DNA of 42,276 nucleotides, from contig JAODNO010000615.1 of assembly GCA_025465235.1 (NCBI GenBank), positions 1 through 42,276 on the forward strand, written 5' to 3'. The notes below the pieces were generated by a model. It saw only the letters and a program-made list of their open reading frames with translations, searched no databases and had not been told where the DNA came from. This DNA is from Pseudonocardia sp. GTDB taxonomy: Bacteria > Actinomycetota > Actinomycetes > Mycobacteriales > Pseudonocardiaceae. Made by a program: the position numbers and the translations under genes. Below, one piece after another: positions 1 to 7,390 of this stretch (position 1 is the first letter of the stretch; each line of letters begins with the position of its first letter).

Positions 1-245
1 TTCGACTCGGGCTTCGACTCGCTCGTCGTCTCGGTCTTCGCCGCCTCGGCCACCGTGCCGCCCGCGCCCGAGCGGCTGTCGGTGCGGTAGAAACCGCTGC
101 CCTTGAACACGATTCCCACTGACGAGAACACCTTGCGAAGGTGCCCCGCGCACACGGGGCATTCGGTCAGCGACGCGTCACTGAAGGACTGCACTGCCTC
201 GAACCTGTGATTGCAGGCGGTGCAGGCGTATTGGTAGGTCGGCAC
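1..245 (-). CDS. ruc: FmdB-type zinc-ribbon protein, Ruc-like redox chaperone (C-terminus cut off)
   Basis: The visible 81 residues begin MPTYQYACTACNHRFE. They carry two CxxC pairs (CTAC at 8-11, CPVC at about 33-36), the zinc ribbon of the FmdB/CxxC_CxxC_SSSS family, followed by an Ala/Thr/Ser/Glu-rich tail that looks disordered and runs off the window edge. The GTG start at 243-245 has a GGAGGG ribosome site just upstream. The order zinc ribbon next to 5-FTHF cyclo-ligase next to galU matches M. tuberculosis Rv0991c-Rv0993. Rv0991c (Ruc) is described as a redox-regulated chaperone with a zinc ring and a disordered tail. The gene is preceded by a CIRCE operator and a SigH/SigR-like promoter, which supports a stress role. 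Family membership is clear; the chaperone function is inferred by synteny and domain layout. Confidence 0.8.
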   Translation of the reverse strand, partial: MPTYQYACTACNHRFEAVQSFSDASLTECPVCAGHLRKVFSSVGIVFKGSGFYRTDSRSGAGGTVAEAAKTETTSESKPES

Positions 246-273
246 GTGTCCCTCCGGACTGGCACTCGACGAG

Positions 274-300
274 CTGGCACTCGAACGCACTGAGTGCCAG
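274..300 (-). promoter_or_regulatory. CIRCE operator (HrcA binding site)
   Basis: A perfect 9-bp inverted repeat, CTGGCACTC-N9-GAGTGCCAG, matches the CIRCE core GCACTC-N9-GAGTGC with exact 9-bp spacing. It lies between the candidate promoter and the ruc start. An extra direct copy of the half-site ctggcactc is at 259-267. HrcA repression released by heat is the known role of CIRCE. Confidence 0.88.
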
Positions 301-303
301 CAT

Positions 304-329
304 AACTCGCCGGGGTCACTCGCTGTTCC
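304..329 (-). promoter_or_regulatory. SigH/SigR-like promoter for ruc
   Basis: On the minus strand GGAAC (329-325) is followed by exactly 18 nt and GTT (306-304). This matches the GGAAT/C-N18-GTT pattern of thiol-oxidative-stress sigma factors SigR/SigH. The -10 side abuts the CIRCE element and the -35 side lies in the last codons of the cyclo-ligase gene. A SigA-like TATGCT (304-299) overlaps as an alternative. Confidence 0.5.
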
Positions 330-948
330 CCAGAGGACCGTTGCCCAGCCGAGTGTGACCGGCGTCGGCGAGGAGGGCAGCCGTCACCCGTCGGTCGTGC
401 GGCTCGTCGGGGAGCTCGTCCACCAGTTCCTCGTCGTTGAGCACCACGACCAGCGGCACCCCGGGGTTCGCCTGCGGCAGGGTGCGGTCGTAGTAGCCGG
501 CGCCGCGGCCGAGCCTGCGACCGCTGCGATCTGCGGCGAGGGCAGGCACGAGCACGAGGCGGGCTGCGGCGATCGCGGTGGGGCCGCGACGGGGTCCGGT
601 CGGCTCCCGTAGGCCGAGCGGGCCGCGGCCGATCGCGGCCGGGCCGTCGTAGCTGGCCCAGTCGAGTGGACCGCGCACCGCGGGCACGACCGGCAGCAGC
701 ACCTCATGGCCTGCCGCGTGCAGCGCCGCCACCAGCTCGGGCGAGCCGGGCTCGGAGCCCACCGGCAGGTAGGCGCACACCGGACCACCCGTGGCGGCGG
801 CCAGCGCCACCGCAGCCTCGGCCAGCGCCATCGCCCGCGCGGCCCGCACCTCGACCGGAAGTGCCAGGCGGGCCGCGGTGAGGCGGGCCCGCCACTGCGC
901 CTTCGCCGCACGGACCGCCCGTTCGGTCCGATTCGCGCGTGCCGTCAC
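316..948 (-). CDS. 5-formyltetrahydrofolate cyclo-ligase
   Basis: The 210-residue protein is in the usual size range for the family. This enzyme makes 5,10-methenyl-THF from 5-formyl-THF with ATP. It contains the family's diagnostic nucleotide-binding loop GRRLGRGAGYYDR near residue 142 and an Arg-rich N-terminus for phosphate contact. The GTG start at 948 sits 6 nt from a TAGCGT -10 box, so the mRNA is probably leaderless. It is divergent from galU across only 36 bp and lies directly upstream of the ruc-like gene on the same strand, the same order as Rv0992c-Rv0991c. Assignment is firm. Confidence 0.92.
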   Translation of the reverse strand: MTARANRTERAVRAAKAQWRARLTAARLALPVEVRAARAMALAEAAVALAAATGGPVCAYLPVGSEPGSPELVAALHAAGHEVLLPVVPAVRGPLDWASYDGPAAIGRGPLGLREPTGPRRGPTAIAAARLVLVPALAADRSGRRLGRGAGYYDRTLPQANPGVPLVVVLNDEELVDELPDEPHDRRVTAALLADAGHTRLGNGPLGNSE

Positions 949-954
949 GCGGCC

Positions 955-960
955 ACGCTA
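955..960 (-). promoter_or_regulatory. -10 box of leaderless cyclo-ligase mRNA
   Basis: TAGCGT on the minus strand (TANNNT) ends 6 nt before the GTG start codon at 948. No Shine-Dalgarno sequence fits in that space. Confidence 0.5.
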
Positions 961-970
961 CCGGCGCCGA

Positions 971-976
971 TAGGCT
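971..976 (+). promoter_or_regulatory. -10 box of leaderless galU mRNA
   Basis: TAGGCT (TANNNT) ends 8 nt before the galU ATG at 985, the spacing expected when transcription starts at or next to the start codon. No purine-rich ribosome site precedes the ATG. Confidence 0.5.
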
Positions 977-984
977 CGCCGACC

Positions 985-1899
985 ATGAGAGAGGCTACGA
1001 GCGAACCATCGGCAAGAAGTGCGCTGCCGTTCCGCTCGGCCGTGGTTCCGGCCGCCGGTCTGGGCACCCGATTCCTGCCCACGACCAAGACCGTGCCCAA
1101 GGAACTGCTGCCCGTCGTCGACACCCCCGGTATCGAGCTGGTCGCGGCCGAGGCCGCGGAAGCGGGAGCCGAGCTGCTGCTGATCGTCACATCGCCGGGC
1201 AAGGACGCGGTGGCCGCGCATTTCGCCGACTCCTCGGAGCTGGAGAAGGAACTCCAGACGCGGGGCAAGGACGCGCTGGTGGCGAAGGTCCGCCGGGCCC
1301 ACGAGCTGATCGCCGTGCGCACCGTCACGCAGGACGAGCCGAAGGGCCTCGGCCACGCGGTCGGCTGCGCGCGCGACGCGATCGGTGACGACGAGCAGGC
1401 ATTCGCCGTCCTGCTGCCCGACGACCTGGTGCTGCCCACTGGTGTGCTCACGAAGATGGCGGAGGTGCGCGAGCAGCACGGCGGCAGCGTGCTGTGCGCG
1501 TTCGACGTCCCGCGCGAGCAGATCGCGGCCTACGGGGTGTTCGAGGTCAGCGACACCGGTGACGACGACGTCAAGCGGGTGCACGGGATGGTCGAGAAGC
1601 CCGCACCCGAGGAGGCGCCGTCGACGCTGGCGGCCGCAGGCCGCTACCTGCTCGACCGTGCGATCTTCGACGCCCTGGACCGGATCGCCCCGGGCGCGGG
1701 AGGCGAGCTGCAGCTCACCGACGCCGTCGCGCTGCTGATCTCCGAGGGGCACCCTGTACATGTGGTGGTGCACCGTGGTGGGCGACATGACTTGGGCAAC
1801 CCGGGCGGTTATGCGCGGGCGTTCGTGGACTTCGCACTCGAGGATCCGGACTACGGTCCCGACCTGCGTGCCTGGCTGGCCGCTCGCCTGAACGGCTGA
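985..1899 (+). CDS. galU: UTP-glucose-1-phosphate uridylyltransferase
   Basis: The 304-residue protein makes UDP-glucose from UTP and glucose-1-phosphate, for trehalose, glycolipid and polysaccharide synthesis. The nucleotidyltransferase signature GLGTRFLPTTKTVPKELLPV lies near residues 23-42, followed by the family motifs LPDDLV and DLGNPGGY. The ATG at 985 was chosen because the homologous part starts shortly after it and a -10 box sits just upstream; the frame stays open further upstream but that DNA is the opposite-strand cyclo-ligase gene. It is followed 6 nt later by glp. Confidence 0.95.
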   Translation: MREATSEPSARSALPFRSAVVPAAGLGTRFLPTTKTVPKELLPVVDTPGIELVAAEAAEAGAELLLIVTSPGKDAVAAHFADSSELEKELQTRGKDALVAKVRRAHELIAVRTVTQDEPKGLGHAVGCARDAIGDDEQAFAVLLPDDLVLPTGVLTKMAEVREQHGGSVLCAFDVPREQIAAYGVFEVSDTGDDDVKRVHGMVEKPAPEEAPSTLAAAGRYLLDRAIFDALDRIAPGAGGELQLTDAVALLISEGHPVHVVVHRGGRHDLGNPGGYARAFVDFALEDPDYGPDLRAWLAARLNG

Positions 1900-1905
1900 C
1901 CTCCC

Positions 1906-3132
1906 GTGCGATCGGTCGACGAGCAGCTCGAGCGGGTGCTGGCGAGCGCGGTCAAGCCGGCTCCCGTGCGGGTGGCGATCTCCGAGGCGCACGGACTGCG
2001 GTGTGCGGAAGAGGTCGTCACGTCACGGCCGCTGCCCGGGTTCGACCAGGCGGCGATCGATGGTTACGCCGTGCGCAGCGTCGACCTGGTCGGTGCGACC
2101 GAGCACGAGCCGGTGTCGGTTCCGGTGGTTGGGGAGATCCCGGCCGGGTCGCGGCAGCCGCTGCGGCTGCAGCCGAGGCAGGCCGTGCGGGTGGCGGCAG
2201 GGGCGCCGCTCCCGACCCTGGCCGATGCCGTCGTCCCGGTCGGGTTCACGGACGGGGGCAGCGCGCGCCTCATGGTGCACTGCGGCGTGCCCTCGGCCGC
2301 GTTCGTGCGGCGGATCGGGGAGGACGTGCAGCCCGGGGACGTCGCGGTGCGCCGGGACGCGGTGATCGGGGCGGCGCAGGTGGCCCTGCTCGCCGCCGCC
2401 GGGCGGGAGAAGGTGCTCGTGCACCCGAAGCCGCGGGTCTCGGTGATCTCGGTCGGTGACGAGCTCGTGGAGCTGGCACGCTCGCCTGGCGCCGGGCAGG
2501 TCGCCGACGTCTGCTCGCACGCGCTCACCGCCGCCGCGCGCGAGGCCGGAGCGGAGACGTCGAGGGCGGGTCTCGTCCGCGGCGACGCCCGCGAGATCGG
2601 TGCGGCGATGCAGGACCGGCTCCCCCTCAGCGACCTCATCGTGGTGTGCGGGGCCGTCGGCGGCAACGCGGGCGCCGAGGTGCACGCCGCGTTCGCCGGA
2701 CTCGGCGAACTCGACACGACCCGCGTAGCGATGCATCCCGGTTCCACGCAGGCGTTCGGTCGGCTCGGCCCGGATGGCGTCCCGACCTTCCTGTTCCCCT
2801 CGCACCCGGCCACCGCCCTGCTCCTTTTCGAGGTGATGGTGCGCCCGCTGCTGCGGCTCGCGCTGGGCCGGTCCAATCCGTACCGGCGCATGCTCTCGGC
2901 CCGGCTCACCTCACCCGTCAGCTCCACCCTCGGACGCCGCGGCTACGTGCGCGGTCGGCTGCTGCGCGAGCAGGCCACCGGGGACTACCTCGTGCAGCCG
3001 CTCGGCACGTCCGGCACGCACCTGCTGTCCTCGATCACCGAGGCCAACGGGCTCATCGTGTTGCCGGAGCACGTCACGGAGGCCACGGTGGACGAGGTGG
3101 TCACCGTGGCCTTCTTGCCGGCTCCGGCCTGA
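1906..3132 (+). CDS. glp: Gephyrin-like MoeA paralogue (Glp), probably not a functional molybdenum insertase
   Basis: The 408-residue protein has the full MoeA domain order. It keeps PLPGFDQAAIDGYA (42-55) and SVGDELV (182-188). The active-site loops are altered: the MoeA GGVSxGxxD loop reads CGAVGGNAGAEV (248-259); MKPGKP with its two lysines reads MHPGST (276-281); GLPGNPVS reads FPSHPATA (297-304). It is the positional equivalent of M. tuberculosis moeA1 (Rv0994) and of the Corynebacterium Glp protein, reported to bind FtsZ together with the membrane receptor GlpR. The gene lies between galU (6-nt gap) and rimJ (7-nt gap), with the GlpR-like gene third, and no other molybdopterin gene is nearby. 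Family is certain; the division role is inferred. Confidence 0.8.
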   Translation: MRSVDEQLERVLASAVKPAPVRVAISEAHGLRCAEEVVTSRPLPGFDQAAIDGYAVRSVDLVGATEHEPVSVPVVGEIPAGSRQPLRLQPRQAVRVAAGAPLPTLADAVVPVGFTDGGSARLMVHCGVPSAAFVRRIGEDVQPGDVAVRRDAVIGAAQVALLAAAGREKVLVHPKPRVSVISVGDELVELARSPGAGQVADVCSHALTAAAREAGAETSRAGLVRGDAREIGAAMQDRLPLSDLIVVCGAVGGNAGAEVHAAFAGLGELDTTRVAMHPGSTQAFGRLGPDGVPTFLFPSHPATALLLFEVMVRPLLRLALGRSNPYRRMLSARLTSPVSSTLGRRGYVRGRLLREQATGDYLVQPLGTSGTHLLSSITEANGLIVLPEHVTEATVDEVVTVAFLPAPA

Positions 3133-3139
3133 ACCCGCA

Positions 3140-3805
3140 ATGGCTCATGCCTATCCGGCGCCGATTACCGGGCGCCACCCCGGCTGGCCCGCCGCTCTCG
3201 GGGCACTCCGCGTCACCGCCGGGGTGGTGGCGCTCCGACCGGTACGGCTGCGCGACGGCGGGACGTGGTCGGCCATCCGGATCCGTGACGAGCGCCACCT
3301 CGCGCCATGGGAGCCGACGATGCCCGGCGGCTGGGCCCAGCGGCACGCCGTGAGCGAGTGGCCGGCGCGCTGGCTGCAGCTGCGGGGGGCCGGCAGGCGT
3401 GGTGCGGTGCTGCCGTTCGCGATCACCCTGGACGGGCGCTTCGTCGGGCAGGTGATGGTCGGCAACGTGGTGCGCGAGCCGCTGCTGTCGGCGTACGTCG
3501 GGTACTGGATCGACTCCGCCGTGGCCGGCCAGGGTGTGACCACGGCGGCGGTGGCACTGGTGGTGGACCACTGCTTCGGCCGGGTCGGGCTGCACCGGCT
3601 GGAGGCGACAGTGCGGCCGGAGAACGTCGCGAGCCTCCGGGTGCTGGCGAAGCTCGGATTCCGAAAGGAGGGCCTCTTCAAGCGATACCTGGACGTCGAC
3701 GGCGCCTGGCGGGACCATTACTGCTTCGCGGTCACGGTCGAGGACCTCGGGTCGAGCACCCTCGTCGGACGGCTCCTCGCGGATGGTCGGGCAGAACGAG
3801 CCTGA
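3140..3805 (+). CDS. RimJ/RimL-type GNAT acetyltransferase
   Basis: The 221-residue protein has an N-terminal ALRPVRLRD start of the GNAT fold (from about residue 31), the acetyl-CoA loop GQGVTTAA near 129-136, and the closing ENVASLRVLAKLGFRKEGL segment near 160-178, both typical of RimJ-like N-acetyltransferases. This family acetylates N-terminal residues of ribosomal or other proteins; the target here cannot be read from sequence. It is in operon position between glp and the glpR-like gene, matching Rv0994-Rv0996. The ATG at 3140 is the only reasonable start after the glp stop. Confidence 0.85.
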   Translation: MAHAYPAPITGRHPGWPAALGALRVTAGVVALRPVRLRDGGTWSAIRIRDERHLAPWEPTMPGGWAQRHAVSEWPARWLQLRGAGRRGAVLPFAITLDGRFVGQVMVGNVVREPLLSAYVGYWIDSAVAGQGVTTAAVALVVDHCFGRVGLHRLEATVRPENVASLRVLAKLGFRKEGLFKRYLDVDGAWRDHYCFAVTVEDLGSSTLVGRLLADGRAERA

Positions 3806-4016
3806 CCACGCTCCGCGACCATTTGCCTGCCATTTGGCCCCTCACAAATATCACATCCGTCCCAGGCACCCCCTACTGCTCATGAGTAAACCTCGTCGCC
3901 ACGGCGCGTCGCTGCCTGCAACCCCGGTCTCGCTCACTACCGTTGGCGGTTGGGGAAGCGATCTTGGCCGGGGAGACCGGGTCGCGACCGGACTGCGCCG
4001 TGGGGAGGAAGCAGCC

Positions 4017-4997
4017 GTGCCGAGCTCGATGATCTTCGCGAGCCTGGTTGTTCTGTGGTTGCTGATCCTCGTCCCTGCGGTCGCGCGACACCGCCAGGAG
4101 GTGGCGCGCCCGACGGTGGCTGCGCTCTCCGGACGGGTGCTCGAGCGGCCACGGCAGCGCCATGGTTCGGATACGGGCCGCGAGCTGGAGGTGGACGTGA
4201 TGGACGAGGTGGACCAAGAACTCAGCACGACGAGCGAGACCGACCGCGAGGACGGCGGGGCCGACGAGGTGGACCACGACGACCGTGGATGGGAGCGGCC
4301 CCCGCCGCGGTACCGTCCCGGGCGCGGCGGATTCGACCCGGAGGCCGCAGCTCTCGCCGCACGTGCCCGCTACGCGTTCCGGCAGCGGGTCGTGCTCGCG
4401 ATGCTGATCGTCGCGTTCGCCACCGGAGTGATCGCCGCCATGGCCGTGCAGGCTCTCTGGTGGGCGCACGGCGCGGTCGACGTCGTCCTGGTCGGGTATC
4501 TCGTCTATCTGCGCCGCCAGGTGCGGCTGGAGGAAGCGATCCGGGAGCGGCGGGCGTCCAGGATGGCGGGCACCCGGCGTCAGCAGGCCGCCGATGACCC
4601 CGAGCTCGACGAGTGGGCACGACGCGGCCGCGAGATGACCCGCAGCCCGCAGGACGACGGGTACGACGGCGACCAGCACGCCGTGGACGGGCACGAGGCC
4701 GGGCTCGATGACGACACCGATCGGGACGGCGGCGCGGACGACCTCGCCCGGGATCGGCCAGGGCGTGTCCGCGGGGCAGGCGAACCGCTCCGGTCCGGAC
4801 AGGATCGTTCCGCAGCCGGCGACGAAACGCTCTCCGACCCGGTCGAGGGAGAGCCCGCGCTGCCGCGCCTTCGCCCCGCGCCGCCACCGCCTCTTCCGGC
4901 GGGAACGGCGCTGGTCGACGCCACCGAGGAGGACCCCGAGCTGCATGATCTGACGGCGCCGGGTCGGCCGCGCTACCGCCGTGCGGCGGGGGAGTGA
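4017..4997 (+). CDS. glpR: Three-pass membrane protein with acidic disordered regions, Rv0996/GlpR-like
   Basis: The protein has 326 residues from the GTG at 4017, which has GGGAGGAA upstream. The frame is open further upstream but the homologous N-terminus and the ribosome site fit here. One membrane helix spans about 5-23, then an acidic low-complexity segment (about 55-92, many Asp/Glu), two more helices at about 125-145 and 149-166, a basic amphipathic stretch, and a long acidic tail. It holds no enzymatic motif. By position (glp, rimJ, this gene) it matches Rv0996 and the corynebacterial receptor GlpR, which recruits the gephyrin-like Glp to the membrane. It is 211 bp from rimJ, so it may have its own promoter. 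The role is inferred from synteny and topology. Confidence 0.65.
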   Translation: MPSSMIFASLVVLWLLILVPAVARHRQEVARPTVAALSGRVLERPRQRHGSDTGRELEVDVMDEVDQELSTTSETDREDGGADEVDHDDRGWERPPPRYRPGRGGFDPEAAALAARARYAFRQRVVLAMLIVAFATGVIAAMAVQALWWAHGAVDVVLVGYLVYLRRQVRLEEAIRERRASRMAGTRRQQAADDPELDEWARRGREMTRSPQDDGYDGDQHAVDGHEAGLDDDTDRDGGADDLARDRPGRVRGAGEPLRSGQDRSAAGDETLSDPVEGEPALPRLRPAPPPPLPAGTALVDATEEDPELHDLTAPGRPRYRRAAGE

Positions 4998-5005
4998 GCG
5001 GCTGA

Positions 5006-5011
5006 TAGTCT
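5006..5011 (+). promoter_or_regulatory. Possible -10 box for tRNA-Ala
   Basis: TAGTCT fits TANNNT and lies 30 nt upstream of the tRNA, between the glpR stop and the tRNA. No good -35 hexamer is seen. Confidence 0.25.
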
Positions 5012-5041
5012 CGTTCACGCCCACCGGGAACGGCGGGTGCC

Positions 5042-5114
5042 GGGGCTGTGGCGCAGTTGGTAGCGCGACTCGTTCGCATCGAGTAGGTCAGGGGTTCGAT
5101 TCCCCTCAGCTCCA
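5042..5114 (+). tRNA. tRNA-Ala (CGC)
   Basis: This is a 73-nt cloverleaf. The acceptor stem GGGGCTG pairs with CAGCTCC and includes the G3:U70 wobble that marks alanine tRNA. The anticodon stem ACTCG/CGAGT has loop TTCGCAT with anticodon CGC, the T stem is AGGGG/CCCCT, and the discriminator base is A. CCA is not encoded. Confidence 0.95.
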
Positions 5115-5385
5115 CTCCGACAGAAGCATAGGAAGGCTGCTGCCTTTGGCCAGCGGCTTTACGGCAGTGGGTTTCCCATCGGGCCAGATCCCGGTGGTGT
5201 CCTTCCTCGGACAGCCTTTCTTGCGTGTGCTCGCCGGTCGAGGGCCTGTGCTTCCGCTCGCACCGATCGTCGGCCTCCGTGCCATTGCTCAGGGAACGCT
5301 TCCTTTGCCGGACGGAACTTTCCGGGCGTCGCCCTGATCGTTCTGCTCGATTCGCGTGGCGAACGAGAATCCTGGGAGGAAATCA
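5115..5385 (+). other. Intergenic stretch after tRNA-Ala
   Basis: I see no gene here. A weak stem AAGGC-TGCT-GCCTT at 5133-5146 followed by TT could end the tRNA transcript. A good ribosome site GGGAGGA (5374-5380) precedes the broken dehydrogenase ORF. Confidence 0.4.
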
Positions 5386-5757
5386 ATGGCAGGGACCTAC
5401 CGTGCGGTCGAGTTCCGTGAGTACGGCGAATCTGACGTGCTGCGGGTGGTCGAGCGCGAGGTGCCCCGCCAGGTCAGGGCGAGGTTCGGATCGCCGTCCG
5501 CGCGGCGGGAGTAGCCCGATCGGCTGGAAGATCCGCAGCGGCGCGGTGGCCGCGTTCATGCCGGTGGATCTGCCCGCCGGTGATCGGGACCGCAGCGAAG
5601 GCAACCACGACTACCTGTGCTCACTCGGCGCGACACCCGTGACATACCGCGAAGGGCGTGCCGACCGGATCACGGCCATCGCGCCCGAAGGCGTCGACGC
5701 TGCCCTGGACGTGTCGGGGCGTGCCTCGCTGCCCGAGGTCCCCGCGGGCCTGGGCTT
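5386..5757 (+). pseudogene. Decayed zinc-less alcohol dehydrogenase / quinone reductase (MDR family)
   Basis: Pieces of an MDR-family quinone oxidoreductase can be read by switching frames. The ATG at 5386 gives AVEFREYGESDVLRVVERE; a frameshift then gives GEVRIAVRAAGV; a third frame gives WKIRSGAVAAFMPVDLPAG. About 130 residues of the cofactor domain appear to be missing before SLGATPVTYREG and ITAIAPEGVDAALDVSGR. The original reading frame stops at 5516. The intact ribosome site GGGAGGA remains. With several frameshifts and an internal deletion it cannot make an enzyme. Confidence 0.7.
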
Positions 5758-5906
5758 GTCACCCAGGCCGCCCAGGCACTACCGGTCAGGCCCATCGCGC
5801 CTGCGAAGACATCGGCGAGGTCGTGGTGCTGGCAGCCACGAACACGAACATCACCGGCACGATCATCGAGACCGACGGCGGTGCGCGCCTCGTCTCCATG
5901 ACCTGA
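5758..5906 (+). pseudogene. C-terminal remnant of a short-chain dehydrogenase (SDR)
   Basis: The end of the decayed region is not MDR-like. In one frame it reads QALPVRPIAP and, after a one-base shift, DIGEVVVLAATNTNITGTII followed by ETDGGARLVSM and a stop at 5904-5906. This is the conserved SDR C-terminus (the xTGTxxxxDGGxxL motif). So an SDR tail is joined directly to the MDR fragment, a fusion of two gene remnants left by deletion. Confidence 0.6.
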
Positions 5907-6066
5907 CAGGCACCCTCCGCTGTGTCGGCCCACTCTCCCGGCTCCGGCTGGTCGCCGACCCGGAGTCGACCACCGCGCGACCCGCTGATCAGCAGGAGGA
6001 CACGGGGTCGGGCTCCGTGCGGCGTCACGCGGTCTCGCCCGGCGTGATCGAACGGGGTCCGGCAGT

Positions 6067-6645
6067 ATGCGTCGCGTGCCGAGACTGCGCCGTTCCGTCA
6101 TCCTCGCCGTGCTCGCACTGATCGCGGGTGGGCTCGCCGCGCTGGCGGTGGCGGATCCGTTCCACCTGCGCTACGCCCGATGGTTCACGGCGGGACTCGT
6201 ACTCCTCGCGCTCCTGCTGGTCACGGCCACCTTCGCCGTCGTCGCACGGCGGGGCCTCCCGCGTGTGCTGGTGCTTGCTCTGGGCGGGGTGGCCGTTCTC
6301 GGCTGGGTTGCGCTGGTGGGGGTGGCGGCGCAGCTGATCGTCGACAATCACACGGTGTCCCAGGTGGCCGACAGTGGCAGGCGGCTGGTCGTGGTCGAGG
6401 GGGCGCCGGCCGCCATCGATCCCGTCTACGCCGTGGTGCTGCAGGCGGGCGGCGGTCCGTTCGAGCAGGAGACGGTGGTCTACCAGGGGGTCGAGCAGGC
6501 ACCGGCGCCTGCCGACGTCCGGTTCGTCGACTCCGACACGGTGGAGGTACGGACCAGCGGTGGGTGCCTGTACCGCTCGGAGGTGGAGGCGTTGACGCTG
6601 GCCGTGGACCCGGTGCACCGGCCGCTGCGCGCGGACGGCTGCTGA
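6067..6645 (+). CDS. Small membrane protein of unknown function
   Basis: The 192-residue protein has three strongly hydrophobic helices at about 10-29, 37-58 and 66-90. The rest (about 100-192) is a soluble domain of alternating hydrophobic strands with two cysteines near the end (GGCLYRSEVEAL and the final ADGC). I do not recognise a family. Codon use is normal for the window and the frame is intact, so I take it as a real gene. The ATG at 6067 or a GTG at 6076 could be the start; no clear ribosome site is seen. Its stop abuts the stop of the convergent XRE regulator. Confidence 0.6.
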   Translation: MRRVPRLRRSVILAVLALIAGGLAALAVADPFHLRYARWFTAGLVLLALLLVTATFAVVARRGLPRVLVLALGGVAVLGWVALVGVAAQLIVDNHTVSQVADSGRRLVVVEGAPAAIDPVYAVVLQAGGGPFEQETVVYQGVEQAPAPADVRFVDSDTVEVRTSGGCLYRSEVEALTLAVDPVHRPLRADGC

Positions 6646-7305
6646 TCACTGCAGCGGGGTCCCGGCCTCGGCGATGCTGGTGGGTGGGACGAGCCCGGCG
6701 TCACCGGGCTGCAGTACGACCATGACGAACCGCACCGGATCGCCGCCCTCGTCCGCAGCTGCGTCGTTGCTGTAGCGGTGTGGGGCGTGGGCCTGGAAGA
6801 GCACGGTGTCGCCGACGTTCAGGTGCTGGTCGGTGGTGCCGACGCGGAGGCCGAGGCGTCCGGACAGCACCGAGAGCACCTCGCGGGTGCCCATCGGGTG
6901 CGCCTCGCCGTCGAAGCTGTCGCCCGGTTGCAGCGTCCAGTCCCACAGCTCGACGACGTCGGGGGGGTCGGTGCCGATCCGGAACACCGCGTTGCTCCCC
7001 GCGGCGCTGCTCCACAGCCGGGCTGCCTCGGTGGCCCGGCGGATGACGACGCGCGGCTCGGCGTCGCCGTCGACGAGCGAGGCGACCCCCACCCGCAGCG
7101 CTGCTGCAAGTCCGACCAGGGTGGCGATGCTCGGGTTGCCCCGAGCAGTCTCGATCTGGATCACCGTGCCGCGGCTGACGCCCGCGGCGGCCGCGAGTGC
7201 GTCGATGGTCATCCGTCGCTGCTGCCGCAGGGCGCGGACGTTGCGGCCGACGGTGGTGGCCACGTCCTCGGGAGACTGCACGCCGGATAGTCTGCCGTAC
7301 CTCAT
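6646..7305 (-). CDS. XRE-family regulator with C-terminal cupin domain
   Basis: The 219-residue protein has an N-terminal helix-turn-helix of the XRE/HTH_3 type (about 15-70; VGRNVRALRQQRRMTIDALA and SRGTVIQIETARGNPS) and a C-terminal cupin sensor domain (about 130-205; GTREVLSVLSGRLGLRV, GDTVLFQAHAPHRY). This layout belongs to regulators that often control a divergently transcribed exporter or amino-acid gene, here the EamA transporter 85 bp away. The start is ATG at 7305; a GTG eight codons inside (7281) is an alternative. The ligand is unknown. Confidence 0.85.
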   Translation of the reverse strand: MRYGRLSGVQSPEDVATTVGRNVRALRQQRRMTIDALAAAAGVSRGTVIQIETARGNPSIATLVGLAAALRVGVASLVDGDAEPRVVIRRATEAARLWSSAAGSNAVFRIGTDPPDVVELWDWTLQPGDSFDGEAHPMGTREVLSVLSGRLGLRVGTTDQHLNVGDTVLFQAHAPHRYSNDAAADEGGDPVRFVMVVLQPGDAGLVPPTSIAEAGTPLQ

Positions 7306-7316
7306 CGGATACTTGG

Positions 7317-7345
7317 TTGTACTTCGGGGACCGCGACACTAACGT
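7317..7345 (+). promoter_or_regulatory. Candidate promoter of the EamA transporter
   Basis: TTGTAC (7317-7322), 17 nt, TAACGT (7340-7345). It lies in the 85-bp region shared with the divergent XRE-cupin regulator, which probably binds here. Confidence 0.35.
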
Positions 7346-7390
7346 CCAATCTGCTGTCCTGTTCGGTACATCCTAGTGAACTGAGGTTCG

